26,145 nt of DNA from Priapulus caudatus (Eukaryota > Priapulida > Priapulimorpha > Priapulimorphida > Priapulidae), in assembly GCF_000485595.1 (NCBI RefSeq), contig NW_014578973.1, forward strand, positions 1-26,145. Reading direction: 5' to 3'. Each line of letters opens with the position of its first letter. Positions within the stretch are counted from its first letter, which is position 1. Made by a program: the position numbers and the translations under genes. Below the pieces are notes generated by a model that ran no database searches, was not told where the DNA came from, and saw nothing but the letters and a program-made list of their open reading frames with translations. Positions 1 through 11,864 of this stretch are shown in pieces.

Positions 1-396
1 TTGCTCATGTGGGGCATGCGAGTACGGCGGTCATATTTATTAAAGTACATAGAATCCGTCATTATAGAAGACAGCTCGACAATTTAGCTTATCAGAAATA
101 ATAGAACCTTTGATCTGTTCAAGTTGACGCGTTCGTTATATTACTGGTGCGCGCTGCTCGTATTATGATACATGATATATAATATAATATAATCTCCGGA
201 TTATATTCCGCTCCACTCTTCCTCTCCCTTCTTTCCCCACGATAGTTCGGCGAGAAGAGATATATATAATATATACTATATAATGTATATATATAGGGAG
301 AGGGTAAGAGAGAGAGAAGGTAGAGGAAAAGGGGAGCGGATATAATCACAGAGATTTTATTAACATCCCTGTATCATGAGCGGCGTAGCATTACCT
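1..396. other. AT-rich intergenic DNA, no gene seen
   Basis: AT-rich sequence with short TA-rich runs (about 178-193 and 260-295) and a GAGAGG-type purine run (295-335). Open frames here are short and low complexity. I see no gene, RNA or element. Confidence 0.6.
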
Positions 397-695
397 ACAC
401 GTAAAATCCCCAGGTTTTTCCTGTATGTCCGTAAAATCCCCACGTTTTACCTGTCCGTAAAATCCCCACGTTTTACCTGTCCGTAAAATCCCCACGTTTT
501 ACCTGTCCGTAACTCCCCACGCGTTTTACCTGTACATAACTCCCCGCGTTTTACCTGTCCGTCAAATCCCCGCGTTTTGCCCCTGTACGTAATCCTGCGT
601 TTAATGTCTCGTAAAATCCCCACGTTTTACGTGTACGTAAAATCCCCACGTTTTACCTGTCCGTAAAATCCCCACATTTTACCTGTACGATAAGA
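397..695. repeat. 26-bp tandem array with internal hairpin
   Basis: About eleven head-to-tail units built on GTAAAATCCCCACGTTTTAC followed by CTGTCC. Each unit holds an imperfect palindrome (GTAAAA paired with TTTTAC, loop of about 8 bases). Central units (470-515, 600-690) are nearly identical. Units at 515-600 carry small indels. There is no unique spacer between units, so this is a minisatellite and not a CRISPR array. Confidence 0.9.
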
Positions 696-885
696 AATAT
701 TTTAAGCGAGTTCCGACTGTGGATCCTTGTGTCACCACGCTTAGACTTCCTCCCTCGTCTTCGCATCATCGCCTACACTGGCAACTATAGACACCGACTG
801 GGTTAATCGAACTAAGGTGGGGCAGTCTATGTTCATAGGATGACGACCTATAGAGAGTATCCTGCGCAGATCTCTCGACATTCTC

Positions 886-1445
886 TAGCCGTGTGTGCAT
901 GTGTGACTGTGTGTGAGTTGTGTGTGTGTGTGGTTGTGTGTGATGTTGTGTGTGTGTGTGGTGTGTGTTGTAGGTGTGTAGGTGTGCTGTGTGTGTGGCT
1001 GTGTGTGTGTGGGTGTCTGTGTGTGTGTATGCTGTGTGTGTGTGTGTGTGTGGTGGGTGTGTGCACCCGTGGTGTGTGTGTGTGTATGATGTGTGTGTTG
1101 TGTGTGTGTAGGTGGTGTGCCCTGTGTGTGTATGTGGTGGGTGTTGTGTGTGTATGTGTGTATTGTGTGTGTGTGTGTGTGTGTGTGTCTGTGGTGTAAT
1201 GTATGTGGGCTGTGTGTGGCTGGTGTGTGTGTGTATGTGTGTAAGTGTGGTGTGTGTGTATGTGTGTGGTGTGTGTGCTGCTGTGTGTGTGTGTCGTGGT
1301 CGCGCCTGTGTGCCTGTGTGTGTAGGTGTGTGTTGTGTGTTGATGTGTGGTTGTGTGTGTGTGTGCCCGCGACTGGGGTCGTTGTAGTGTGTGTGTGTAT
1401 TATGTGTTGTGGCTGTGTGTGCTGTGTTGTTGGTGTGGTCAGACA
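886..1445. repeat. (TG)n-rich degenerate microsatellite
   Basis: Some 560 bp of TG dinucleotides interrupted by single-base changes (TGTGGTG, TGTAGG, TGCTG). The plus strand is nearly C-free. Open frames of 90-230 codons on both strands arise only because TG/CA repeats lack stop codons. Alternating purine-pyrimidine runs are Z-DNA prone. Confidence 0.9.
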
Positions 1446-2215
1446 GCGTAAACATTGTGCGCCGTCTCTATTACTCATGTTATATGATAATCAGTGATAT
1501 TATAATCCGTTATAAGTTCACAGCGTTAATATTAGATACTGTCGATCGAATATAGGTTATCTTCGCCAATATAGCAAAAATAAATGCTGAGACATCCCAC
1601 TGGCGGCACTGCGATGAAAGTATGATAGACAACCGTAATTATCTATGGGTCTTTCCTAGATATTATTTCTATGGGTCTGCGTTGGGGCAGATAATATACT
1701 CTGCTGTAGCCGGTGCTATGATGCCACGCGGCCACGGTCGCTGCCATCAGTAATCATTGCCACGCACACCGTGAGTTAAAATCCGCCGAACTCCCTCTCG
1801 TTCATTCATCACTCCGCTTTTTACGAGCACGCCCGTAAAGAAGGAAGAGTTGCGTGCGGTGGCGCGACTTGGTGTTGATGAGCCGAGGAGAGCCGAGGTG
1901 TGGTGCTTGGCGGGGGGTGATATGAGCGACTGTCAGTGGCTGCATCGTGTCGAGGCGACCTGTCATTATTACTGCATACGGGTGGCAGGACGCGAGGGTG
2001 GCGGTGGTGTCTGTCGATGGCGTGACGTGCCCGTCGGTGCGGCATCGGCATCTCCGCGTGATCCTTACGTAGCAACGCCGGTTTCGGCGGGTGCCGATAT
2101 GGCGGTTGTGGGCCGTCACTGGACTGCATGCGTCGATAAGCACTCTGTTCCAGCTGTTAGCCGTAAACAGTGAGTTGGCACGTACGATTTCGCCTATTCA
2201 CGCACCCCGGTTATA
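1446..2215. other. Non-repetitive segment, no supported gene
   Basis: The first half is of mixed composition. The second half (about 1790-2170) is GC-rich and has overlapping open frames on both strands (about 107 codons plus, 102-113 codons minus). None shows a recognisable domain, a splice context or a clear codon preference. GC-rich DNA lengthens chance open frames, so I do not call a gene. Confidence 0.5.
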
Positions 2216-2217
2216 GC

Positions 2218-2555
2218 CGTGTTATATATATATATATATAATATGTAAATGCAATATAGAATGTAGGAATAAAAACATGGTTGAAAGCCTTACCAAAGGA
2301 TGGATATGGTCCCGATGGTAAATAGAAGATACATAGATATATATATATTTATATATATATATTAAATGTAGGAACAAAACAAACATGGTTATAGCTTACC
2401 AACAGGAAACTGTCTAGGATCCGATTATATAAATAATGTAGATTATATATTATAACTTAATTATATATATATGTATATATTATATATATAAATGTAGGAA
2501 ACAAACAATGGTAGGGAGTTTACCAACAGGATGTGTAGGATCCGCATGTAAATAA

Positions 2556-2606
<51 letters not shown>

Positions 2607-2790
2607 TATAATATATAAATTGTAGGAACAAACATGGTTATAGCTTACCAACAGGATGTGTAGGATCCGCATGTATGTATTATATATTACATTATATATA
2701 TATATTATTATATAATATATATATAATATCTATAATGGGTAGGAACAACCGATGGTTATAGTTACCAACAGGATCGCGTAGCCATGCGCG
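2218..2790. repeat. Five-copy ~120-bp minisatellite with TA-repeat linkers
   Basis: Five copies of a ~60-bp core (AATGTAGGAACAAACATGG, then TTATAGCTTACCAACAGGAT and TAGGATCCGCATG) start near 2258, 2366, 2490, 2620 and 2737. Each pair is separated by a variable (TA)n run of 20-60 bp. The middle copies are the best matches to each other; the first and last are most diverged. BamHI-type GGATCC recurs in the middle copies, so this could be one edge of a longer satellite. Confidence 0.88.
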
Positions 2791-2879
2791 ATTGTCTATC
2801 GCTCTATATTTTATCTCTCTCTCTCTCTGGGGGAATCTAGATGAAGAACCTACAGCGATATAAACTAGAATATAATACA

Positions 2880-3239
2880 ATAAGATACAATGAGATTCCG
2901 TGCAATGCAGTGAAATATCTTGCCATGCTATGCCATGCCCATGTGCCTATAATCAATTGCATTCCATTCCGTTCACAGCCCGATGAAATGCTGTTCAAAT
3001 CATTGCGATGAAATGCAATTTAAATCAAATTAAAATGTAATTAACACATCGCATACTTGACGTTAATGAGGTAGAATGCTATAAAGGAATGCGCTGAGCA
3101 TTCATCCAATCTAACCCCCCCCCCTCCCGACGTTTGAATTCATGTTTATGCACTTCGCCTCTTATTCCTCCTCTCTCTACCTCTCTCTCGGCGCGGGCTC
3201 GCTTTCTCACTTCTATATCCCGCTCGATTTTTTTCTCAC
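2880..3239. other. Degenerate short-word DNA leading into the satellite
   Basis: Imperfect ATGCA/ATTCC/ATGAAATGC words are scattered here (for example around 2905-3030), followed by a C-run (3115-3125) and CTCT-rich DNA. It looks like an ancient decayed pentanucleotide repeat. No gene seen. Confidence 0.4.
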
Positions 3240-5017
3240 TCTCTCTCATCTCTCTCTCTTTATCCATCCATCCAATCCATCTATCCATGCATTGCTGCAT
3301 GATCCATGCTATCCACATCCATCCATTCCATCCATCCATCCACTCCCATCCATCATCCATCAATTCCATCTATTCATCAATCCCATCCTCTATCCAATCT
3401 ATCTATCTTTAATTCAATCTATCGCATCTATCGACTCTATCTATCTTATCGGATCTATTTATTTATCTATTCTATTATCTATATATTTATCTACCTATTT
3501 ATTTATCTTTCTATCTAGTTTATCTAATCTATCCAATATATTCTATCTATTTATCTATCTACTCTACGACCGGAAAAATCTATCTCATCTCATCTCTCTC
3601 TCTCTAGTCTATCTATCTATTCTATCGCACATCCGTATCGATTTATCTATCGTATCTGATCTCCATCTATTTATCTAATCTACCTATCTAAGCTATCTAT
3701 CTATCTATTCTATCCATCCACATTCCATCCAATCCATCCACCATCCATCCATCCATCCCATCTATCATCCATCCATCCATATCCATCCATCCATCCCATC
3801 AATCCATTCATCCATCCATCCATCCATTCCATCCATCTATCCATCCATCCATCCCATCCATCCATCCTATCCATCGCATCCATTGAATCACCTCCATTCC
3901 AGCAAATCTATCCATCCACTCCCATCTTATCCATCCATCCATATATCCATCCATCCATTCATCCATCATATCCTCATCCATCGCATCACACCATCAATCT
4001 ATCCATCCATCCATCCATCCCATCCATCCATTCTATCCATCCATCCATTCATCCATCCATCCATCCATCATCCATCATCCATACCGATGCATCATCATCC
4101 ATTCCATCCGATCCATTCCATCCCATCCATCCATGCCATCCAATCCATCCAATCCATCCAATCCATCCATTCCATCATCCATCCATCCAATCCATCATCC
4201 ATCATGTCATCGACTCAATCCATCCATCATCCTCAGTCCATCGCATCATCCATCCATCCATCCATCCATCCATCCACCAGTCCATCCATCCATCCATCCA
4301 TCACATCTAATCGCATCCATCCATTTTATCCATCCTCCACTCCATCCTCCATCCTCCATCCATCCAATCCACCCATCATCCACTCCACCATCCATCCCCA
4401 TCAAATCACAATCATCCATCCATCCATCCATCCATCCATCCATCCATCACATCCATCATCCATCCATCCGATCCAATCCATCCAATCTATCATCCATCAT
4501 TCATCATCCATCCATCATCCATCCATCCTCCTCCATCCATCCATCATCCATCCATTCCACCATCATCCATCCATTCCATCAGGACCATCCATCCATCCAT
4601 CCATCCATCCATCCAATCCATCATCCATCCATCCACTCCATCATTCCATCCATCAATCCACGTCATCCATCCATCCATCCATCCATCCATCCGATCAATC
4701 CATCCATCCATCCACTCCATCCATCCATCCATCCATTCCATCCATCCCATCCAATCCATCGATCCATCCATCCACTTTATCATCCATCCATCCATCATCC
4801 ATCCATCCCATCCATCAATCCCCCATCCATCCATCCATCCATCATCCATCCATCCATCCTCATCCATCCATCCATCATCCATCCATCCATCCCATCCATC
4901 ATCCATCCATCCATCCATCCATCCATCCATCCATCTATCCATCCGTCCAATTTATGCATCCATCCATCCACGTCATCCATCCATCTCATTCCGTCCGTCA
5001 TCCATCCATCCATCCAT

Positions 5018-5050
<33 letters not shown>

Positions 5051-6407
5051 TATTTATCCATCCATCCATCCATCCATCGGATACATCATCCATCATCATC
5101 CACTCATCCTATCCATCCATCCATCCATCCATCCATCCATCCATCCATCCCATCCATCGCATCCATCCAATCCATCCCAATCCATCCATCCATCCATCCA
5201 TCCATCCATCCATCCATCCATCCATCCTCATCCATCCATCCATCCATCCATCCATCCATCCATCCATCATCCTCCAATCCTCCATCCATCTATCCATTAT
5301 CTCATCTTTCTATCTATCTATCTCTCTATCTCTCTATCTCTTATCTCTCTATCTTCTATCTCTCTATCTCTATCTATACTATCTATTTGATCTATCTCTC
5401 TATCGATTTACTCGATCTATCAACTCTATCGATCTATCTATTATCTATCTTATTATTTATCTATTTCTCTATCTATCCTCTCTCTATCTACTCTACTCTC
5501 TCTCTATCTATCTATTCTATCTATCTACTCTATCTATCTATCGATCTCTCTATCATCCATCCATTCCATCATCCAATCCATCCATCCATCCATCCATCCA
5601 TCCATCAATCCATCCATCCATCCATCCATCCATCCATCCATCCATTCCATCCATCTATCCATCTATCCGTCTATCCATCTATCCATCTATCATATCTATC
5701 TATCTATCTATCCTATCTATCCTATCTATCTATATATCTATCTATCTATCTGATCTATCTATCTATCTATCTTATCTATCATCTATCTATCTATCTATTA
5801 TCGATCTATCTATTCGATCCTATCTATCTATCTATCTACTCCATTTTATCTATTATCCTCTCCATCTATCTAATCTATCCTCTCATCTATTTCTCATCCT
5901 ATCTATCTATCTATTTATCTTATCTCTCCAATCTATCTATCTATCTATCTATCTATCTATTTATCTATCTTATCTATCTATTTTATCTTTCTATCTATCC
6001 TAATCTATCTATCTATTGAATCTCATCTATCTCTCTATCTATCGAATCTATTTATTATCTATCTATCTCTCTCTCTCTCTCCTCCTCTGCTCTCTCCTAT
6101 CTATCTATCTATCTATCCTCTCTCTCTACTCTATCAGTCCATCATCCATCCATCCAATCCATCCATCATCCATCCATCCATCCTCCATCATCCATCCAAC
6201 TCCATCCATCCCTCCATCCATTCCATCCATCCATCCATCCATCCATCCATCCAGTCATCCATCCATCATCCATCCATCCATCATCCATCCATCCACCCAT
6301 CCACCATCCACTCCATCCATCCATCCATCCATCCATCCACTCCATCCATCCATCCATCCATCCATCCATCCATCAATCCAATCCACCATCCACATATCTA
6401 TCCTATC

Positions 6408-6442
<35 letters not shown>

Positions 6443-7417
6443 ATCCATCATCATCCATCATCCATCCATCATCTATCCATCCATCATCCATCCTCATCCA
6501 TCCATCCATCCTCCATCATCCAATCCATCCAGTCCATCATTCCACCCATAAGCATCCATCCATCAAAAATCCATCCATCCATCATCCATGCCATACATCC
6601 ATCCATCATCCATCCATCCATCCATCCATCCATCCATCCATCCATCCATCCATCTATCCATCCATCCAATTTTCCACTCCATCCATCCATCCATCCATCC
6701 GCTCCGTCATCCACCATCATCCATCCATCATCCATCCATCCATCCATCCATCCATCATCCATACCATCTATCTATCCATCCATCCAAAGGTTTCCCCATC
6801 CATCGATCATCCATCCATCCATTCATCCATCCATCATCCAGGTCCATCCATCCATCCATCCATCCAGTCCTCATTCCATCAATCCATCCATCCATCACTC
6901 AATCTCATCATCCATCCATCCAATCCATCCATCCATCCATCCATCCATCCATCCATCCATCCAGTCCATTCCATCATCCATCCATCCGATCCATCATCCA
7001 TCCATACCATCATCTATCCATCTACTTCTATCTTTCATCATATCTATCTTCTCTACTCTCTATCTTCTTTATCTCCTTCTATCTTTCTATCTCTCTATCT
7101 CTATCTATACTATCTATTGATCTATTTCTCTCTATCGCAATTTATCGATCTATACATCTTATCGATCGTATCTATCTATCTATCTATTATTATTATCTAT
7201 TTTCATCTATCTATCTCTCTCTCTATCTATCTAGTACTCTCTCTCTCTATCTATCTATCTATCATATCTATCGATTCTCTGATCCATCCATCCATCTACC
7301 AATCCATCCATCCAATCATCCATCCATCCATCATCCATCCATCCATCCATCCATCCATCATCCCATCATCCATCCATCCATCTATCCATCTATTCCACTC
7401 TATCCATCTATCCATCG

Positions 7418-7456
<39 letters not shown>

Positions 7457-7475
7457 ATCTATCTTCTATCTATCA

Positions 7476-7513
<38 letters not shown>

Positions 7514-7837
7514 ATCTATCTATCTAATCTATCTATCTTCTATCTATCTATCTATCTATCTATCTAACTCTATCTATCGACTTCTATTCTATCGATCTAT
7601 CTATTATTATCTCTCCATTTACATATCTTATCACTCTCCATCTCTATCTATCTATCCTCTCCATTATTTCTCATCTATCTAATCTATCTATTTATCTATC
7701 TCTCCATCTATCTATCTATCTATCTTATCTATCTTTTTATCTATCTATCTATCTATTCTATCGTTCTATCTATCTATCTATCTATCTATCTATTGATCAT
7801 CCTATCTCTCTATCTATCGATAATATTTATCTATCTA

Positions 7838-7882
<45 letters not shown>

Positions 7883-8437
7883 CTCTCTATCTATCTATCT
7901 GATCTCTCTCTCTCCTATCCATCCATCAATCATCCATCCATCCATCATCCATCCGAATCCATCCATCCAATCCATCCATCCATCCATCCATCCATCCATC
8001 CATCCATCCATCCATCCATCTATCCATTCCAATCCATCCAGCCATACCATCCATCGCCATCCTATCATCCATCCAATCCATCATCCATCATCGCATCCAT
8101 CCATCCATCCATCCATCCATCATACCATCCATTCATCCATCATGCCATCCATCCACATCCATCCAATCCATCCATCCATCCATACATCCATCATCCATCC
8201 ATCCATCCCATCATCCATCACCATCCATCCATCCCATCCATCCATCCATCCATCCATCCATCCATCCATCCATCATCCATCCATCCATCCATCCATCCAT
8301 CCATCCATCCATCTAATCTCTTATCTATCCTATCTATCTATCTATCTTATCTATTCTATCTATCTTTCTATCTATCCTCACCTAACCATGTATTCTATTC
8401 TCTCTACCTATCTATCCATCTATCTATCTAATAGTAT

Positions 8438-8471
<34 letters not shown>

Positions 8472-8539
8472 ATATCTATCTATCTATCTATCTAATCTAT
8501 CTATCATATCTATCTATCTATTACTCTATCTATCGTATC

Positions 8540-8612
<73 letters not shown>

Positions 8613-8745
8613 CACCTACCTCTCTCGCTGTCTCTTTATATATATATCTGTCTATCTATCTATCTACCTATATCTCTCTCTCTATCTCTTTTTCTATATA
8701 TCTGTCTATCTATCCATCCACCTATCTCTCTCTCTATCTCTGTCG
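3240..8745. repeat. 5.5-kb tetranucleotide satellite, alternating (CCAT)n and (CTAT)n blocks
   Basis: CCAT-dominated blocks lie near 3260-3410, 3710-5290, 5550-5690, 6140-6390, 6445-7020, 7275-7415 and 7915-8310. CTAT-dominated blocks fill the gaps and the right end (8310-8745). Long pure CCAT and CTAT runs alternate with units broken by one-base slips. The repeat word contains no stop codon, which produces giant His-Pro-Ser-Ile open frames (up to 706 codons); these are not genes. CTCT patches occur at 6070-6125 and 7845-7885. Confidence 0.97.
5290..7700. repeat. Higher-order repeat within the tetranucleotide satellite
   Basis: Irregular punctuation of one CTAT block recurs downstream in the same order. 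A CTCTATCTCTATCTATACTA word occurs near 5375 and near 7100. Both are followed by GATCTAT/CTCTATCG variants, a CTCTCTCTATCTA patch, a short CCAT block, then a CATCTATCCATCTAT transition. A TCCTCTCC/ATTTCTCATC signature follows near 5850-5895 and 7650-7675. The spacing is about 1.73-1.8 kb, so a long compound unit, not only the tetramer, was duplicated. Confidence 0.65.
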
Positions 8746-9019
8746 AGAGTGGGATGACATGTATATGTCTTCGTTAACTCACCGTCGTTCGTAGTCCCTG
8801 CTCTCTTTCTCTCTCTCTCTCACACACACACTCTCTACTGTGTAGCCGGCCTACCCCGTTATGCCTACCGGTCCATCGGTGACCTGCTTTTGTACGGCGC
8901 GCCGGACGTGGCCGGAGAGCTAATGAGAGACGACGTGCAGACGTGTGGACGCGAACACTAATGTACGAAGAGGGAAATCTTCTTTCGGATGTTTTTGTAC
9001 GTGTCGTGGCCGTGGCGCT
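8746..9019. other. Short non-repetitive island, no gene seen
   Basis: About 270 bp of mixed-composition sequence between the tetranucleotide satellite and the foldback element. It includes a small CT/CA run (8800-8832). No supported coding region. Confidence 0.5.
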
Positions 9020-9411
9020 CACAGGCACTTGGAACGTCTCATTAAAATGTAAACACGAAATGTATTTACTACCAAAGTTTTAATGTTTCTCTACTCTAAT
9101 ACGCCCATTATTGCCGATAACTTGCTCTAAATGCCGTTTAAATGCTCATCTGCAACACACAAGTACACCGCACGCCCGCCCAGTGCACAAACAACATGAA
9201 TAAGAGAGTTATTCTTGTTCTTGTTTACTCTCTTTCTTGTTGTTTGTGCACAGGGCGGGCGTGCGGTGTACTTGTATGTTGCAGATGAGCATTTGAACGG
9301 CATTTGCAGCAAGTTATCGGCAATAATAGGCGATTAAGACTTTAAGACTTTGGTAGTAAATACATTTCGTGTTTACTTTTTATTTTTATTGAGACGTTCC
9401 AAGTGCCTGTG
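9020..9411. mobile_element. 392-bp foldback (MITE-like) element
   Basis: A near-perfect inverted repeat. The left arm (9020 to about 9208, starting CACAGGCACTTGGAACGTCT) is the reverse complement of the right arm (about 9225-9411). The loop is only some 16 bp. Mismatches and small indels are few, so it is either young or maintained. No transposase is encoded; the apparent 61-codon frame is itself palindromic. No convincing target-site duplication is visible because the right flank runs into GGTGGC repeats. The family is undetermined. A hairpin-RNA locus is an alternative reading. Confidence 0.85.
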
Positions 9412-9503
9412 GTGGCGGTGGTGGCAGCGACGGCGGCGGCGGCGGTGGTGGTGGCGGCGGTTGTGGTGGTGGTGGTGATGGCGGCGGTGGTGCTGGCGGA
9501 GAA
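9412..9503. repeat. GGC/GGT trinucleotide-rich run
   Basis: GGTGGC, GGCGGC and GGTGGT triplets with interruptions abut the right end of the foldback element. A linked GCTGGCGG tail follows. Confidence 0.8.
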
Positions 9504-9529
9504 CGATTTATGAGCGAAGAACACATGCG

Positions 9530-10295
9530 CGAGTGAAGATTGCGTTGGGAAGATTGATAGAAAGAGCGTGAGAGGGAGGGAGAGAGGATGACGGAGGGAA
9601 GAAGGAAGGGTGAGAGAGAAAGGAGGAGACAGAGTTAGAGCCCCATTGAGTGGGACCGAGAGGAATGGAAGAGAGGGGGAGAAACAGAAAGAGCGAGAGC
9701 GAGACAAAGTGCGAATGAGGTATTTTCTCTCAGGGCTGGCATGTTGGCACGTATTTAGAATAGGAGAGTGGGAGGAGTCACGAGCGTTAGAGGAAGGGCA
9801 GTCATTAACCTTGCATCCGCCAAAGAAGACGAAGACATGAACGTGCCACAGGCGGAGTGCCGTACACGTGATATCATCCGGTTACGTTGCGTCACAAGAC
9901 AAAGAGAGAGAAAGCTAGAGAAAAAGAGAGAGAAAGACGAGAAGAGAGAGAGAGAGAGCGAGAGAGAGAGAGAAAGAGAGACAGAGAGATAGAGTAAAGA
10001 AAAAAAGAGAGAGAGAGATAGAGGAGAGAGAGAGAGATAGATAGATTATAATAGATATGATAGATAAGAGAATGAGAGAAGAGAAGAGAGCGGAAGAGGA
10101 AGAGAGGAGCGATAGCGAAAGAGAGGAGAGGTTCGGACATCGGACGAAAGACCGGAACAGAGAGAGAGAGCAGCAGCGAGAGAGATTTTGAGAGGGCTTG
10201 AGCGCAGCGCGCCGAGAGCCACCGAGAAGAAGCAGAGAGCGGCGCGCAATAGAGAGAGAGCGCAGAGAGTAGAAAGAGAGAGAGAGGAGACCGAG

Positions 10296-10327
<32 letters not shown>

Positions 10328-10716
10328 AGAGAGAAAGAGAGGTAGAAAGGAGAGAGAGAGATAAGAGAGGCAGCGACCGACGGAGAAGAGATAAGATGAG
10401 AGAGAGCGCGGAAGAGCGAGAGAAGAGAGAAGAGAGAGACGCGAGCGAGAGAGAGAGAGAGAGAGAGAGACTAGAGAGAAAGAGGAGAGGAGAACGCTAG
10501 GAAGTGCAGCGAGGAGAGGAGAGAGAGAGAGAGAAGGAGAAGAGAGATGAGGATGAAAATAGGGGAAAGCGGAGAGAGAGAAGGAGAAGGAGGCGAGAAG
10601 AGGCGGAGAGAGGGAAGAAAATGAGGAGAGGAGAGAGAGAGAGAGAGAGAGAGAGGGCGAGAGAGAGAAAGAGAAGGAGGCGAGAGAAGGAATGATGAGA
10701 GGAGAGAAGATGCCAT
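9530..10716. repeat. ~1.2-kb polypurine (GA)n-rich tract
   Basis: The plus strand is overwhelmingly G and A, with pure (GA)n runs at 9940-9972, 10297-10327, 10446-10470 and 10635-10656. A less biased patch lies at about 9720-9900. Open frames rich in Arg/Glu (plus) or Ser/Leu (minus) are by-products. Homopurine mirror repeats can form intramolecular triplexes (H-DNA). Confidence 0.92.
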
Positions 10717-10929
10717 GATATAGGTATTGACTTAGTATTACGATCTGTGTAAAGCCGATGGGCCACGGGAAGGATACACGAGGTGTGTGCGCGGTGTGTG
10801 ATTAGGAGCGTTAGCGGTGTCTATAGTTCATATATAAGTAATGATGATGCTACAAAGCACGTAATATAAGGACAATCAAACGGGCAGCAGTAACAGCGGA
10901 GGCCAAACAGAGGGTGGGGCTATACTGCT
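10717..10929. other. Short unique segment
   Basis: About 210 bp of mixed composition between the polypurine tract and a trinucleotide run. Nothing recognisable. Confidence 0.5.
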
Positions 10930-11040
10930 ATAGTTGTTGTTGTTGTTGTTACTGCTGCTGCTGCTGCTGCTGCGCTTTGCTGCTGCTGCGGATGATGATG
11001 ATGATGATGATCATGGTCTTTTTGATTTTTATTATTAATG
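10930..11040. repeat. Trinucleotide cluster (GTT, CTG, GAT)
   Basis: Successive short runs of GTT (10933-10950), CTG (10953-10990) and GAT (10990-11011) lie next to each other and lead into T-rich DNA. Confidence 0.85.
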
Positions 11041-11590
11041 TTGTTGTTGATGATTTTGTTTTTGTTATTTTATGTTTTTGTTGCTGTTGATGTTTTTCCT
11101 CGTTTTACTTTCTTCTTCGCCTTCGTCCTCTTCTTGTTCTTCGTCTTCTTCTTCTTCTTCCTTCTCTGCTTTCTCTTCTTCTCGATTTTTGCTTCTGTGT
11201 TTTTTTCTTTCTCTCTTTTTACTTTTTGTTTTGCCCTTTCCTTGTTCTCTTTTCTTCTTTTCTTTCTTTTCTCTTCCTTTTTCTCTTCTTTTTTTGTCTT
11301 GTTCTTTTTTCGCTTTTTTTCTTGTTTTCTTCCTTCCTCTCTTTCTTCTCTCTTTTTCTTTCTCTTCTTTTTTCTCTGCTGTTTTTCCTTTTGTCTTTTC
11401 CCTTCTTGCTTCCTTTTCTGTTTCTTTTCTGTTGGCTTTTTTTCTTTCTTCTTTTTTTTCCTCTCTATGTTTTTCTTCTTTTTCTCTTCTTTTTTTCTTT
11501 CTTTCTCTTCTCTTCTTTTTTTTGCTTTTTTTTCCTTTGTTCTTTCTCTTTCTTGCTCTTCTTCTTTCTTCTTCCCCCTCATCCTCTCGT
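11041..11590. repeat. ~0.5-kb polypyrimidine (TTC/TTTC) tract
   Basis: The plus strand is almost entirely T and C from about 11095. Irregular TTC, TTTTC and CTTT words dominate. Four overlapping 177-186 codon open frames on both strands (Phe/Leu/Ser or Lys/Glu/Arg) reflect composition alone. It is opposite in strand bias to the polypurine tract at 9530-10716. Confidence 0.92.
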
Positions 11591-11864
11591 ATATATAATG
11601 CATGCAATTAATGCAAGCCAGCTCTCCCTGGTGTCAGCGGTCATCATTGGCATTGCGGTCACACAAGAGCTGGAGTGTCGGAGGGGTGAGAAGGAAGTGA
11701 AGGTTGGTGGCGAGCGAACGGGGGGGGTGAAAGTATTCGTGAGACGATGGTATTCACTGCTGCTTAACAATGCAAAAAACTAATTGGATTCTTGATTGAT
11801 GATGACAGCGTCCTAGAAGATGCGTCTAAACATTGAGAGACTTGTTGCCATGTGCAACGGTCGG
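11591..11864. other. Short unique segment, no gene seen
   Basis: Mixed-composition DNA of about 270 bp between the polypyrimidine tract and the 21-bp array. Its open frames are short and unsupported. Confidence 0.5.

Noticed and set aside
397-695. Possible CRISPR array
   Set aside because: Repeats are contiguous with no variable spacers, and the sequence is eukaryotic.
1850-2173. 107-codon open frame in GC-rich unique DNA
   Set aside because: Comparable frames exist on the opposite strand; no domain, codon preference or splice signal.
3883-7682. Giant open frames (up to 706 codons) rich in His-Pro-Ser-Ile
   Set aside because: They arise from the stop-free CCAT/CTAT tetramer, exist in several frames at once, and have no unique protein sequence or gene context.
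11065-11611. Four overlapping ~180-codon Lys/Glu or Phe/Ser open frames
   Set aside because: These are by-products of a polypyrimidine tract; they lie on both strands and in multiple frames.
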